This document shows positions 45,506 to 54,243 of a stretch of 64,000 bases of DNA, piece by piece (within the stretch, counting starts at the first letter, position 1; each line of letters starts with the position of its first letter). The position numbers were made by a program, and so were the translations under genes. Below the pieces are notes generated by a model, which saw only the letters and a program-made list of their open reading frames with translations, searched no databases and had not been told where the DNA came from. The stretch is from Candidatus Binatia bacterium (GTDB lineage: Bacteria; Desulfobacterota; Binatia; Bin18): contig JAJEFA010000010.1 of assembly GCA_022820725.1 (NCBI GenBank), forward strand, positions 124,001-188,000, written 5' to 3'.

Positions 45506-45533
45506 AAAATAAGCACTCTTCTAATGTTGTCAA
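45506..45533 (-). promoter_or_regulatory. Sigma70-type promoter of groESL
   Basis: On the minus strand TTGACA (45533-45528) is followed after 16 bp by TATTTT (45511-45506), placing the transcript start near 45500 and a leader of about 80 nt before groES. The spacer carries GAGTGCTTA, which resembles one arm of CIRCE, but the matching arm TTAGCACTC is absent at the right distance. Confidence 0.55.
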
Positions 45534-45543
45534 CCGTCAGCGC

Positions 45544-45813
45544 TCAGAATTTTCGCTTTCGGGACTCTTCCTCGAAATACCGACGATACAGAATATCCCA
45601 TTCCGTACTTCCTGGGGTGACTTTTCTCGACAGGGAACGAATCTTTCGCCGCACTGCCGCATCGATGGCGTCTCCCTGCTGAAAGTACGAGCTCAATATC
45701 CGTTTGCTCTCGATCAATGCCCCTCTTTCATTAACAATCTTGCCTTCTGCGGCAATGGCCCGTAAAGCCGAACGGGCCAAGGCGGTAATGCGATTGTCGG
45801 ACAGGTCGCTCAT
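45544..45813 (-). CDS. DUF507 family protein, second of a pair
   Basis: An 89-residue DUF507 protein (PF04368): DNRITALARSALRAIAAEGK, the ESKRILSSYF segment, and the closing VTPGSTEWDILYRRYFEEES are characteristic. The family is small, helical and of unknown function, and adjacent duplicate copies are common in delta-proteobacteria. Its ATG overlaps the stop of the upstream DUF507 gene (ATGA), so the two are translationally coupled and may form a complex. Confidence 0.88.
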   Translation of the reverse strand: MSDLSDNRITALARSALRAIAAEGKIVNERGALIESKRILSSYFQQGDAIDAAVRRKIRSLSRKVTPGSTEWDILYRRYFEEESRKRKF

Positions 45814-46085
45814 AGTGCAAAGTCCCGCTCTTCGGCTAAGCGTCGCTTGATGAGTTGGACGACCTTATAGCGATCAACTGTTGGCGTTTTCTGGATATGC
45901 GCTTCAGCCAATCGCTCGGCTTCCTTTTCAAGGGCGGCTTCTTGGCGGAAGTTCGCGAGTAACGCGCTCGCAACCTTGTTCGCAACCGCAGCCCGTTGCC
46001 CACTCAGACGGACCGCACCCTTCGTACACAATGCCTCTACCAGAACCTGACTCACATGGCGACAGAGTGCTTCTGGGTCCTGCAT
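45810..46085 (-). CDS. DUF507 family protein, first of a pair
   Basis: From the ATG at 46085 the protein has 91 residues. It shares the DUF507 layout with its neighbour: an N-terminal helix (LCRHVSQVLVEALCTKGAVR), then a middle EKEAERLAEAHI region and the closing YKVVQLIKRRLAEERDFAL. The frame continues upstream without a better start. It is divergent from the ntrB-like kinase across 81 bp. Function unknown. Confidence 0.82.
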   Translation of the reverse strand: MQDPEALCRHVSQVLVEALCTKGAVRLSGQRAAVANKVASALLANFRQEAALEKEAERLAEAHIQKTPTVDRYKVVQLIKRRLAEERDFAL

Positions 46086-46166
46086 GTCAGAACAGCATAG
46101 CGGGCGCCAGTGCTGTTTGGCAACCCCGTCTTGACAAGAAAAACAAGGTTTGAGATGGGACCTTGA

Positions 46167-47387
46167 GTGACGCAGCAAAGATTCACCTCGGACCAATCTC
46201 CTTCAAATTTTCCCTCAGACTATTGGGAGCATATTGCTACCTATCTCGAAGAAGGCTTGGCAATCATCGATAACCAGCACAATATCGTATTCTTTAATGC
46301 CGCCGCGGAATCCCTCACCGGTGTCGCTCAAACCCAGGTCCGGGGGATTTCGTATACCCAGATTTTTGACGAGAATCCGTGGATTGTGACCCTCATCCGG
46401 AGGGCGCAGGAACTTGGCTATAGCCGGACGGCAGGAGAGGGAGAATTGCGAGACCGTTTTCGCCGCGTCGTCCCGGTCCGTGTCACCTGTTCTCCTATTT
46501 TCGACCAGAACGACTGTCCCCTGGGGTTTGTCCTGGTCTTACACGATCTGAGCCACCAGAAAGAACTGGAAGAGGAGCAACAGCGGGATGATCGACTGAC
46601 CTCCCTTGGCGTGGTGGCTGCCGGACTCGCGCACGAAATTAAAAATCCTCTGGCGGGCATCCGAGGCGCGGCTCAACTCCTCCAGTCTCGGGTCAAGACC
46701 GACCAGTCTGCGGTCAAATACACGACTATTATGGTAGACGAGATTGACCGCCTTAGCGCCCTTCTTGAGCAGTTGCTTGAGCTCTCGGCGTGTCCCCAAT
46801 TTGATCCCCAGCCGGTCAATATCCATAAGACGATCACTGATGTCCTGCTGCTTGAACAAGAAGCAGCCTCCAAAGGAACAACCGTCCAAACCCATTTTGA
46901 CCCGAGTTTGCCGCTCGTGTTCGGCGATGAAGCGCGCCTCTCCCAGGTCTTTCGCAACCTGATCAAAAACAGTTTGCAGGCCCTCCGCGGACAACGTGGT
47001 GGGGTGCTCAGCATTTCGACAAAAATGGCGACAGACTTCCATCTTGTACGTTTGCCCCTTGACCGGACTGTCCCTCTTCAGCCAGGGAGCATTGCGCCCC
47101 CTCCTCGAACGCAGCCCCCAGACGCTCCAGGAAAACAGCCGCTCTACGACAAACACACTGGCGGTCGTTTTCTGTCCATTATTTTTGCTGACAACGGGCC
47201 AGGAATTACCCCGGACCATCTCCCCCACCTGTTTACCCCATTTTTTACCACCAAGAGCCAAGGCACAGGCTTGGGGTTACCCGTCAGCCAACAGATTATT
47301 GCGCAACACGGAGGAACCATTCGGGTAGAAAGTAGCCCAGGGCAAGGAGCGGGCTTCCACGTGTATTTACCCGTCCCACCAGGATAG
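46167..47387 (+). CDS. NtrB-type PAS sensor histidine kinase
   Basis: A 406-residue soluble histidine kinase. A PAS domain occupies residues 20-130 (LEEGLAIIDNQHNIVFFNAA). The dimerisation helix with His156 is in AAGLAHEIKNPLAGIRGAAQ, and the ATPase domain has its N box (VFRNLIKNSLQAL), G1 (FADNGPGI), F box (FTPFFTTK) and G2 (GTGLGLPVS). The HEIKNPL form of the H box and the cytosolic PAS match NtrB. A Pro-rich insertion of about 30 residues interrupts the ATPase domain. The GTG start has a weak site. The gene directly precedes its sigma54 response regulator. The signal may be nitrogen status but is not certain. Confidence 0.88.
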   Translation: MTQQRFTSDQSPSNFPSDYWEHIATYLEEGLAIIDNQHNIVFFNAAAESLTGVAQTQVRGISYTQIFDENPWIVTLIRRAQELGYSRTAGEGELRDRFRRVVPVRVTCSPIFDQNDCPLGFVLVLHDLSHQKELEEEQQRDDRLTSLGVVAAGLAHEIKNPLAGIRGAAQLLQSRVKTDQSAVKYTTIMVDEIDRLSALLEQLLELSACPQFDPQPVNIHKTITDVLLLEQEAASKGTTVQTHFDPSLPLVFGDEARLSQVFRNLIKNSLQALRGQRGGVLSISTKMATDFHLVRLPLDRTVPLQPGSIAPPPRTQPPDAPGKQPLYDKHTGGRFLSIIFADNGPGITPDHLPHLFTPFFTTKSQGTGLGLPVSQQIIAQHGGTIRVESSPGQGAGFHVYLPVPPG

Positions 47388-47396
47388 GATGCTGCG

Positions 47397-48821
47397 GTGA
47401 ACGGAACGATTCTCATTGCCGACGATGAAGACCTCATCCGCCAGGTCCTGCACGATACGCTCACCGAGCAGGGCTATCACGTCGAAACAGTCGCGACCGG
47501 CTCGCAAGCCTGGTCGGCCGTGCAAGAACAGGTGTTCGATCTGGCCTTTGTCGATATTCGCATGCCGGGACTCAACGGTTTAGACCTCTTACAGAAGACG
47601 CAAGCCGCCCAGATCGACCTCCCGATCATCATTATGACCGGTCAAACCACGCTGACCAATGCGATCGAGGCAATGAAGCATGGGGCCTTCGACTATTTAC
47701 CAAAACCGTTTGACCTCGATGACGTTCACGCTTTGGTCTCCCACGTCATAGAAGCCAAACGGCTCACGGCCAATACCGAACGTCCACTGCCAGCCATCCA
47801 AGGCCGCGATGAGCAAATCATCGGCAGCGGCACAGCCATGCAACAGGTGTACAAAACCATCGGGCGTATCGTCCGCAGCGATGCAACCGTGCTCCTTCAG
47901 GGTGAAAGCGGGACCGGCAAGGAGTTGGTGGCAAAAGTGATTCACCACTACTCAGCTCGCTGGCGAGCGCCCTTTATCGGGGTAAACTGTTCGGCCATTC
48001 CGCTCGATTTGCTCGAAAGCGAGCTATTCGGCCACGAACGTGGGGCATTCACTGGTGCGGTTGAGCGGCATGCCGGGAAGTTTGAACAGGCGGCTGGTGG
48101 GACCCTCTTTCTGGATGAAATAGGCGACATGCCCCCATCACTTCAGGCAAAACTGCTCCGCGTCCTCCAGGAGCGTGAGTTCACCCGGGTCGGAGGAAAC
48201 CAGGCACTCCAAGCGGACATTCGCATCATCGCAGCCACAAATCAGGACCTGGCAGCCGCAGTCAAAGAAAAACGTTTTCGGGAAGATTTGTATTTTCGTC
48301 TCCGCGTCGTGCCGATTACCCTGCCCCCGCTCCGCCAACGGCGCGAGGATATTCCCGAGCTCACCGCCTATTTTCTCGATAAGATTACGCAGGAGGTGGG
48401 GACCGCAGCCACAGGGATTACCCCCGAGGCGCAGGCCCTGCTTACCCATTATTCCTGGCCGGGGAATGTGCGAGAGTTGGAAAACGCCCTCATCCGAGCG
48501 GCTGTCCTCAGCCCAGGGCCGTTGCTGACGCCGGCCGATTTCTCGCTCCCACAGACGAGAACTCCGCCGCCGGTCGATCTCGCAGACCTCTCATTCGAAG
48601 AGGTCATTCAGCGTCAACTCACGGCATATCTTCAGCAAGCCGATCTGCTCGAGACCGGCGACCTGCATGCGGTGGTCATTAGCCAGGTCGAAAAGCCGCT
48701 GATTGAACTCGTCCTGGACCATACCCGCGGGAATCAGCTCAAGGCCGCAGAGATTTTGGGGATTAATCGCAATACCTTACGCAAAAAAATGACGGACCTC
48801 AAAATAGCCGTCAAAAAGTGA
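47397..48821 (+). CDS. NtrC-type sigma54-dependent response regulator
   Basis: A 474-residue activator with three domains. The receiver domain (1-120) has acidic residues Asp9/Asp10, the phospho-acceptor Asp53 in FVDIRMPG, and Lys103. The AAA+ domain (about 140-375) has Walker A GESGTGKE at 169-176, the sigma54-contacting GAFTGA loop at 216-221, and Walker [12 protein letters not shown]-terminal Fis-type HTH reads [19 protein letters not shown]. It would be phosphorylated by the kinase encoded 9 bp upstream and activate RpoN promoters. The target genes are not identifiable here. Confidence 0.93.
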   Translation: MNGTILIADDEDLIRQVLHDTLTEQGYHVETVATGSQAWSAVQEQVFDLAFVDIRMPGLNGLDLLQKTQAAQIDLPIIIMTGQTTLTNAIEAMKHGAFDYLPKPFDLDDVHALVSHVIEAKRLTANTERPLPAIQGRDEQIIGSGTAMQQVYKTIGRIVRSDATVLLQGESGTGKELVAKVIHHYSARWRAPFIGVNCSAIPLDLLESELFGHERGAFTGAVERHAGKFEQAAGGTLFLDEIGDMPPSLQAKLLRVLQEREFTRVGGNQALQADIRIIAATNQDLAAAVKEKRFREDLYFRLRVVPITLPPLRQRREDIPELTAYFLDKITQEVGTAATGITPEAQALLTHYSWPGNVRELENALIRAAVLSPGPLLTPADFSLPQTRTPPPVDLADLSFEEVIQRQLTAYLQQADLLETGDLHAVVISQVEKPLIELVLDHTRGNQLKAAEILGINRNTLRKKMTDLKIAVKK

Positions 48822-48833
48822 GCGGCCCCTCAC

Positions 48834-49472
48834 ATGCCCTTCGCCTTTCCCAGTCCGTTCTACGCCATGGCTGATACGTTGAATCGGTCTGATCTGTCAT
48901 TCCAGGGACTGACCGACCAGCTGTGTGCCGGAGGCGTAGGCATCCTTCAGTTGCGCGTCAAACAGCAGCCGACGCGAGATTTTGTTTCCCTGGCCACAGA
49001 AGTCCAACGCATTTGCCGACGCTATCAGTGTACGCTTATCATCAATGACCGGGTGGATATTGCCCTGGCAGTTGAGGCCGACGGCGTTCATCTCGGTCAG
49101 GAAGACCTCCCACTGGCCGCGGCACGCAAGATCGTAGGACGCGCAAAGATTATCGGCGTTTCAACCCATACTGTCCAACAAGCGCTGACCGCAGAACAAG
49201 AGGGGGCCGACTATATTGGATTTGGACCGCTGTTCGGCACAACGACAAAAGCAACCGGCTATACCGCCCGCGGCCTTGAGCAGTTGCAAGAAATTCGTCA
49301 GCAAGTTCGTATTCCTATTGTGGCGATTGGCGGGATTACGGCCGAACGGGCGCCAGCGGCCCTCAGGGCTGGTGCGGACGCGGTCGCGCTGATTAGCGAT
49401 ATTGTTCTTGCCTCGGATATCCAATATCGGGTCAAAACCCTGCTTCGACAGCTCGACAGCTCCGAGCCTTAA
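48834..49472 (+). CDS. thiE: Thiamine-phosphate synthase
   Basis: A 212-residue TIM-barrel enzyme that couples HMP-diphosphate with thiazole phosphate. Signatures are ILQLRVKQQPTRDFV (the R-x-K phosphate site), TLIINDRVDIALAVEADGVH followed by LGQEDLP, GVSTHTVQQA, and DYIGFGPLFGTTTKATG, ending in IVAIGGITAERAPAALRAGA. The start at 48834 lies 12 bp after ntrC, so it is probably read from the ntrBC transcript. The first 15 residues are longer than in most ThiE, and the internal ATG at residue 12 is another start candidate. No TPP riboswitch is visible. Confidence 0.9.
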   Translation: MPFAFPSPFYAMADTLNRSDLSFQGLTDQLCAGGVGILQLRVKQQPTRDFVSLATEVQRICRRYQCTLIINDRVDIALAVEADGVHLGQEDLPLAAARKIVGRAKIIGVSTHTVQQALTAEQEGADYIGFGPLFGTTTKATGYTARGLEQLQEIRQQVRIPIVAIGGITAERAPAALRAGADAVALISDIVLASDIQYRVKTLLRQLDSSEP

Positions 49473-49529
49473 AAGGGAAAAGTTGGCAAGTAGGTATAAG
49501 ACTCACACTCCGGACACCCCAGAAGCGTG

Positions 49530-50903
49530 TCACCCCTCTTCCACCAGTTCTTCTTCGGGTTCGACAGCGGTATCGACCAGGCTATCAAACCGCGTGTACT
49601 CGCTCCGCCAAGCCAGCCGGACCATACCCGTCGGACCGTTGCGTTGCTTGCCGATAATGATTTCCGCGGTTCCTTCTTCTTCCGACTCGGCGTGGTAGAC
49701 TTCGTCCCGGTAGATAAACATGATGACGTCCGCATCCTGCTCGATAGAGCCCGATTCACGGATGTCTGACATGACGGGCCGTTTATCAGAGCGGAGTTCG
49801 ACTTGGCGGTTGAGTTGGGAGAGGGCGACCACGGGGATGTCCAGCTCTTTGGCCAGGGCCTTCAGACTGCGCGAAATTTCGGCAAGCTCCTGGGTCCGAT
49901 TCTCCTGCGCGGTGAGGCCGCGCATCAACTGGAGATAATCAATAATAATGAGGCCGAGGTTGGCCTCGCGTTTCAACCGGCGCGCCTTGGCCCGGAGTTC
50001 GAGGACATTTTGTCCGGGCGTATCATCAATATAGATCGGGGCTTCGGCCAGACGGCCGGCTGCCATCGCCAGGCGCGGAAAGTCCCTCTCCGCCAAATAC
50101 CCGGCACGGACTTTGGCGTTGTCCACGCGGGCTTCCGCACACAGCATTCGCATCACCAGTTGTTCTTTGGCCATTTCGAGCGAGAAAATTCCAACTGCGG
50201 TCTCCGTCTGCATGGCGACGTACTGAGCGATATTGAGCACAAAGGCGGTTTTGCCCATGCTCGGGCGGGCCGCGATAATCACTAGGTCCGAGGGCTGGAA
50301 CCCGGCCGTTTTTTGATCGAGATCCAGAAAACCGGTCGGAACGCCGGTCACCAACTCCTTGCGTTCGTACAGTTGTTCGATAGTCTTGATCGTGTCCATG
50401 ATCATATCCCCGACCTTGGCAAAGGCCGGGCGAATCCGCTGCTCGGACACGTCAAAGATCAACCGTTCGGCTTCATCAAGAAACCGCTCCATGTCTTCCT
50501 GGCCGGTATAGGCTCGACTGACGATTTCCCCGGACACATTAATCAAACTGCGCAGGACGGCCTTCTCTTTCACGATACGCGCGTAGAAGGCAATGTTGGC
50601 TGCACTCGGCACCTTATCGCTCAACTCGGCCAGATAGGTGGCTCCGCCGATCTCCTGCAATTCGTCGCGCGCTTTGAGGGTATCGGTTAGCGTAATCAGG
50701 TCAATCGGCTCACCCCGCTCAGTCAAGGCGAGCATGGCCAGAAAAATTTTTCTGTTTGTCTCACGGTAAAAATCATCGGGACCCATGACCTCAATCACCC
50801 GGTCGAGGGCGTGGGAGTCCAAAAGGATCCCGCCCAGAACGGACTCTTCCGCCTCCAGGCTCTGCGGCGGCACTTTGCGTAGCGCATCTTCGAGCGTTGA
50901 CAC
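49530..50903 (-). CDS. dnaB: Replicative DNA helicase
   Basis: The hexameric fork helicase, 457 residues from the GTG at 50903 (AAGGA about nine bases upstream). The N-terminal domain reads VPPQSLEAEESVLGGILLDS. The RecA-like ATPase domain has Walker A AARPSMGKTAF, then SLEMAKEQLVMRML, Walker B IIIDYLQLM, and the arginine-finger region SDIRESGSIEQDADVIMFI. A GTG at 50948 would add 15 residues but has no ribosome-binding site. It ends in an acidic tail (EPEEELVEEG). It is convergent with thiE. Confidence 0.97.
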   Translation of the reverse strand: MSTLEDALRKVPPQSLEAEESVLGGILLDSHALDRVIEVMGPDDFYRETNRKIFLAMLALTERGEPIDLITLTDTLKARDELQEIGGATYLAELSDKVPSAANIAFYARIVKEKAVLRSLINVSGEIVSRAYTGQEDMERFLDEAERLIFDVSEQRIRPAFAKVGDMIMDTIKTIEQLYERKELVTGVPTGFLDLDQKTAGFQPSDLVIIAARPSMGKTAFVLNIAQYVAMQTETAVGIFSLEMAKEQLVMRMLCAEARVDNAKVRAGYLAERDFPRLAMAAGRLAEAPIYIDDTPGQNVLELRAKARRLKREANLGLIIIDYLQLMRGLTAQENRTQELAEISRSLKALAKELDIPVVALSQLNRQVELRSDKRPVMSDIRESGSIEQDADVIMFIYRDEVYHAESEEEGTAEIIIGKQRNGPTGMVRLAWRSEYTRFDSLVDTAVEPEEELVEEG

Positions 50904-50957
50904 AGGGCCTTGTCCTTCCTTCTGTCTGTGCAGCGCTGCAGGGCGCACAGAAACTGT

Positions 50958-51785
50958 CTATTCGTCCATCGTGTCCCGCACAAAAGCAAAGAGACGGGAC
51001 AGTTCGGTTAAACCGTGAGCGATACGTGGTCCATACCAACACAGTGCCATGCCATCAACGCAGTAGAAGTGGCCGCCGCGGCCCGCTGCGGTCTCCTGGA
51101 GTGGCGCAAGATGGACGAAATGCTTTTCTGCAAAGGGATAAGGCTCACTCGGAAGCAGAACGAGGTGGGGGTCGGCCGCAGCTACTTCGTCAAGGGAGAG
51201 AGGGAAATACCGCTCGTCCTTGGCGCGAAAGATGTTCTCTCCACCACACTGCCATAGCATATCATCGCTATACGTCTCGCGATTAAACGACATCCAAGGC
51301 TTGCGCCAGATAGGACAGAATACACGGAGCCGTTCGTCCGCTTTGAGCCCAGCCGTACTCTCCTCGTATTGCTGCCGGAGTGATCGCGCCAGCGTCCGGG
51401 CCTGCGCCTGGCAGCCGATGAGCGGACCGAGCTGTTCTACCATCCGTATCCCCTCCGCTACCGTACGCGGAGCAGTGACATACAGAGGCAACCCTCGTTT
51501 TTCCAGCGCGCTGAAGTCCTCCTGCCGGTTCTCTTCATCGTTGACGATGATGAGGTCGGGCTCCAGGCGCTCAATCGTTTCAAGGTCAGGGTCTTTTGTT
51601 CCGCCGACGTGTGTCACACCAGCCACCCCATCAGGCGGATGGGTGCAGTAGGACGTGACACCGACAACACGTCCACCAGCCCCAAGCGCGAACACCGTCT
51701 CGGTAATACTCGGCACGAGCGAGATAATGCGTCGCGGCACCTGCGGGAGCACGACAGCACGTTGATAAGCGTCCAGAAATTCCAT
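50958..51785 (-). CDS. BtuF-like helical backbone metal receptor
   Basis: A 275-residue protein of the periplasmic binding protein class III fold (PF01497): RRIISLVPSITETVFALGAG, VVGVTSYCTHPPDGVAGVTH, GGTKDPDLETIERLEPDLII and a long linker helix. BtuF members bind cobalamin. No signal peptide or lipobox is present, unlike transport-type BtuF, so it may act in the cytoplasm or be exported another way. A B12-dependent methylmalonyl-CoA mutase about 2.5 kb upstream in the same orientation makes a cobalamin link attractive, but no transporter genes accompany it. Confidence 0.83.
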   Translation of the reverse strand: MEFLDAYQRAVVLPQVPRRIISLVPSITETVFALGAGGRVVGVTSYCTHPPDGVAGVTHVGGTKDPDLETIERLEPDLIIVNDEENRQEDFSALEKRGLPLYVTAPRTVAEGIRMVEQLGPLIGCQAQARTLARSLRQQYEESTAGLKADERLRVFCPIWRKPWMSFNRETYSDDMLWQCGGENIFRAKDERYFPLSLDEVAAADPHLVLLPSEPYPFAEKHFVHLAPLQETAAGRGGHFYCVDGMALCWYGPRIAHGLTELSRLFAFVRDTMDE

Positions 51786-51805
51786 CGATTCGGATTAGGG
51801 GGACT

Positions 51806-52126
51806 CTATTTTTCCTTCATCTGCTGCAGAATGGCCTCTAATTCTTGACGTTCCTCTTGGGTGACCTCTTCGACGACGTCGGCGGGGCTATTTTCAGGGG
51901 TCGGCTGAGCAATGACTTGGCTCGGGGTCGTTCCCTGCCCTTCCTCGGGGCCGAACAGACCAATCCGACGCAACTCTTCTTCCATCATGAAAATTGCGCC
52001 AATAAACAGCACCAGCCCCACACATGCCATGAGCAGCATGAGTTTCGGGATCCACAGCCATCGTCCTTTTTTTCGCGTTGTTTTCCGCCTCGATGCTGCC
52101 GGTCGAGTTGTTTTCCGCCGTGCCAC
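51806..52126 (-). CDS. Small single-pass membrane protein of unknown function
   Basis: A 106-residue protein with a very basic N-terminus (MARRKTTRPAASRRKTTRKK), one membrane helix (IPKLMLLMACVGLVLFIGAI), and an acidic C-terminal tail of about 50 residues rich in Glu and Gln. The charge pattern predicts the N-terminus inside. It lies between the BtuF-like gene (20 bp) and the FAD oxidoreductase (12 bp) and is probably in their operon. No family is recognised. Confidence 0.7.
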   Translation of the reverse strand: MARRKTTRPAASRRKTTRKKGRWLWIPKLMLLMACVGLVLFIGAIFMMEEELRRIGLFGPEEGQGTTPSQVIAQPTPENSPADVVEEVTQEERQELEAILQQMKEK

Positions 52127-52138
52127 GCTCCTGCCTCC

Positions 52139-53392
52139 TTACGGCTGCTGCGGATATCGTCTGATGACCGCTCGGACGGCATCCCATCCACTCCGCTGAT
52201 GCCAACCATCCACCCCATTATACCATTTCAAGCCAATAGATTGGAGACGCGTACTCCGCGCCGCAAGCGTAAACCACAAGCGGGCTGTCCGACCATAGAA
52301 GAGCTTGGTGGCAAAGGCCAGCCGTGCCAGCTTCTTGCCGAGCCACGACTGGGCGACCGTCCGGGTATAAGTGTCAAATGAGAAATCTTTGGTCCGTAGC
52401 GCCTCGCAGATGGCCTGAGCGGCAAAGGCTCCGTATTCAAGCGCAAAGGAAATACCTTCCCCCATAAGCGGCTCCGCTCCTGCCGCATCGCCGACGAGCA
52501 CTACATGCGGGGCGGAGAGCGGCCGTTCGGGAGCATAGCCATAAATGGGAAAAGCCCGCAGCCGTCGGGTCGGTCCGAAAGAGTAAGCGTGTCCTCCACT
52601 AACCATGCGATGCTGGACACGTTCACTCTTTGACGCCGTCGCTCTAGTGAACACGTCGATTTCCGCGGTGAGACAATCCTGGAGGGCGGCATTTGAGAGA
52701 GAATTGACGCCCAATGAATAAATACCAAGGTTCACATGCGGAACCTGATCAATCAGACAGGGGAAGGCCCACAGATAGCCGCGCAACCCATCCTGGACGG
52801 GCAGGAAATTAAAGTCGTAGCGCTGCTGGACGAAGCCGTCCCAGTCTGTTTCCGAGACCGGAACATCGGCCATCATGGCCTTGCCGACTGGCTGGTGGGT
52901 CTGCCCGATCAATTGTCGTCGCACCCGGCTTCCGGACCCGTCAGCCCCGACCACAATCCGAGCGTGATACGTCGTCTTTTCGGTCACCACCCGAATGCCA
53001 CCCGGCTCTCGGACCAGTTGGATGACCTTTTCTCCCTGGCGGATTTCCGCTCCACGCTCCGCAGCGGTACGCACGAGCAAAAAATCAAACTCGTTCCGTC
53101 GAATAATAGAGCACATCCCTCCTTCTTCACACACGACCTCTTGGCCGGGCAAAGCCTGGACACGGGCTCGATTGACCTGGACGTGAGGAACGGTCAGCGG
53201 AACCTCTAAGGCGTTAAGACAGTCGAGAGTATGAGGGATGAGTCCGCCGGCACAGATCTTCTCTCGGGGATGAACAGCTTTGTCGAGCAGGAGAATAGTG
53301 CCAGCGAGCGCAGGGTCGGCCCGCAACAGATTGAGAGCGGTGGCTGTCCCGGCCGGACCGGAGCCGATAATAATAACGTCAAAGCACTCCAC
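52139..53392 (-). CDS. FAD-dependent oxidoreductase of the geranylgeranyl reductase family
   Basis: A 417-residue flavoprotein. The N-terminal dinucleotide motif is VIIIGSGPAGTATALNLL, followed by the family's KICAGGLIPHTLDCL segment. RIVVGADGSGSRVRR is the second FAD motif, and VVLVGDAAGAEPLMGEGISF is the third. Such enzymes saturate isoprenoid chains or hydroxylate aromatic rings; geranylgeranyl reductases act on quinone or lipid side chains. No signal peptide is seen. It is on the same strand as the small membrane protein and may act at the membrane. Substrate assignment is inference from the family. Confidence 0.87.
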   Translation of the reverse strand: MECFDVIIIGSGPAGTATALNLLRADPALAGTILLLDKAVHPREKICAGGLIPHTLDCLNALEVPLTVPHVQVNRARVQALPGQEVVCEEGGMCSIIRRNEFDFLLVRTAAERGAEIRQGEKVIQLVREPGGIRVVTEKTTYHARIVVGADGSGSRVRRQLIGQTHQPVGKAMMADVPVSETDWDGFVQQRYDFNFLPVQDGLRGYLWAFPCLIDQVPHVNLGIYSLGVNSLSNAALQDCLTAEIDVFTRATASKSERVQHRMVSGGHAYSFGPTRRLRAFPIYGYAPERPLSAPHVVLVGDAAGAEPLMGEGISFALEYGAFAAQAICEALRTKDFSFDTYTRTVAQSWLGKKLARLAFATKLFYGRTARLWFTLAARSTRLQSIGLKWYNGVDGWHQRSGWDAVRAVIRRYPQQP

Positions 53393-53421
53393 AGCAGCGG
53401 GAGCCGTCCGAAAGCAGATGA

Positions 53422-53766
53422 TTAGCCGTCAATTATAGAAACTTCTTCGGTCACGAACCAGGCGAGGTTGGGGTGGTCTGAGAATTTCAATTCGTCCGGT
53501 CGCACTTGGGCCAGGTAGTCCGGGTCCGCTAAAAAAGCCTCTACCGCAGCGTGATCGTCAAACCACAGTTCCGCAATACCGTCGAAGGGCGCGGCATCGT
53601 TCTCATACGCCTGCGGGATCGTATGACTCTGGACGTATTTCCGAATATACCGCCGCAACCCTGGGACACTCTTCACCAGGCTCCCATGATGCGTCCGCCA
53701 GTAGTCGTGAAACTCTTCGACACCCATGCCGGGCTTGCGTTTTACACAGACGACCAGTTTGACCAT
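53422..53766 (-). CDS. EthD domain protein
   Basis: From the ATG at 53766 a 114-residue EthD/dimeric alpha-beta barrel protein: KLVVCVKRKPGMGVEEFHDY, WRTHHGSLV, and FDGIAELWFDD are typical. The family takes part in degradation of ethers and other small organics, usually with poorly defined chemistry. An upstream ATG at 53790 would add eight residues. It lies 32 bp after the mutase small-subunit gene and is likely the last gene of that operon. Confidence 0.83.
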   Translation of the reverse strand: MVKLVVCVKRKPGMGVEEFHDYWRTHHGSLVKSVPGLRRYIRKYVQSHTIPQAYENDAAPFDGIAELWFDDHAAVEAFLADPDYLAQVRPDELKFSDHPNLAWFVTEEVSIIDG

Positions 53767-53798
53767 AATGCCCTTACCCGCGAGTTTCATTCTCCCGC

Positions 53799-54212
53799 TT
53801 AGAGACTGGACCGCGGTTCAACATTGGCCCAGATCCAGTCCACAATTTCCTGGGTGCTGGCTCCGGGGGTAAACACTTTTTTTACGCCGACTTTCGTCAG
53901 TCCGGACATATCGTCTTCCGGGACGATCCCTCCACCAAAAACGGCGACATCATCGGCTCCCCGTTCTTTAAGTGCATCCAGGATAGCGGGGAATAAGGTC
54001 ATATGCGCACCGGACAGAATGCTTAAACCAACGGCGTCGACGTCTTCCTGCACGGCCGCCTCAGCAATCATTTCCGGCGTCTGATGTAAGCCGGTGTAGA
54101 TCACCTCAAAGCCGGCGTCCCTGAGCGCGCGGGCAATAATCTTTGCGCCACGGTCATGACCATCGAGCCCAGCTTTTGCAACCAGGATGCGGAGTATTTT
54201 TTCTTCGGACAC
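53799..54212 (-). CDS. Methylmalonyl-CoA mutase, cobalamin-binding small subunit
   Basis: The GTG at 54212 follows GGAGGTTAGT and gives 137 residues, the normal length of a stand-alone B12-binding subunit. The lower axial His is in [17 protein letters not shown] (D-x-H-x-x-G), and the loops [15 protein letters not shown] and [11 protein letters not shown] hold the corrin tail. With the large subunit encoded 31 bp upstream it forms the adenosylcobalamin enzyme that interconverts methylmalonyl-CoA and succinyl-CoA. Confidence 0.94.
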   Translation of the reverse strand: MSEEKILRILVAKAGLDGHDRGAKIIARALRDAGFEVIYTGLHQTPEMIAEAAVQEDVDAVGLSILSGAHMTLFPAILDALKERGADDVAVFGGGIVPEDDMSGLTKVGVKKVFTPGASTQEIVDWIWANVEPRSSL

Positions 54213-54243
54213 ACTAACCTCCAGTTCCCAGTCCCTTTTTTTG

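Noticed and set aside
45506..45540. CIRCE (HrcA) operator before groESL
   Set aside because: Only one arm-like string (GAGTGCTTA) is present; the partner arm TTAGCACTC at the 9-bp distance is absent.
48822..48834. TPP riboswitch for thiE
   Set aside because: Only 12 bp separate ntrC from thiE, which leaves no room for an aptamer.
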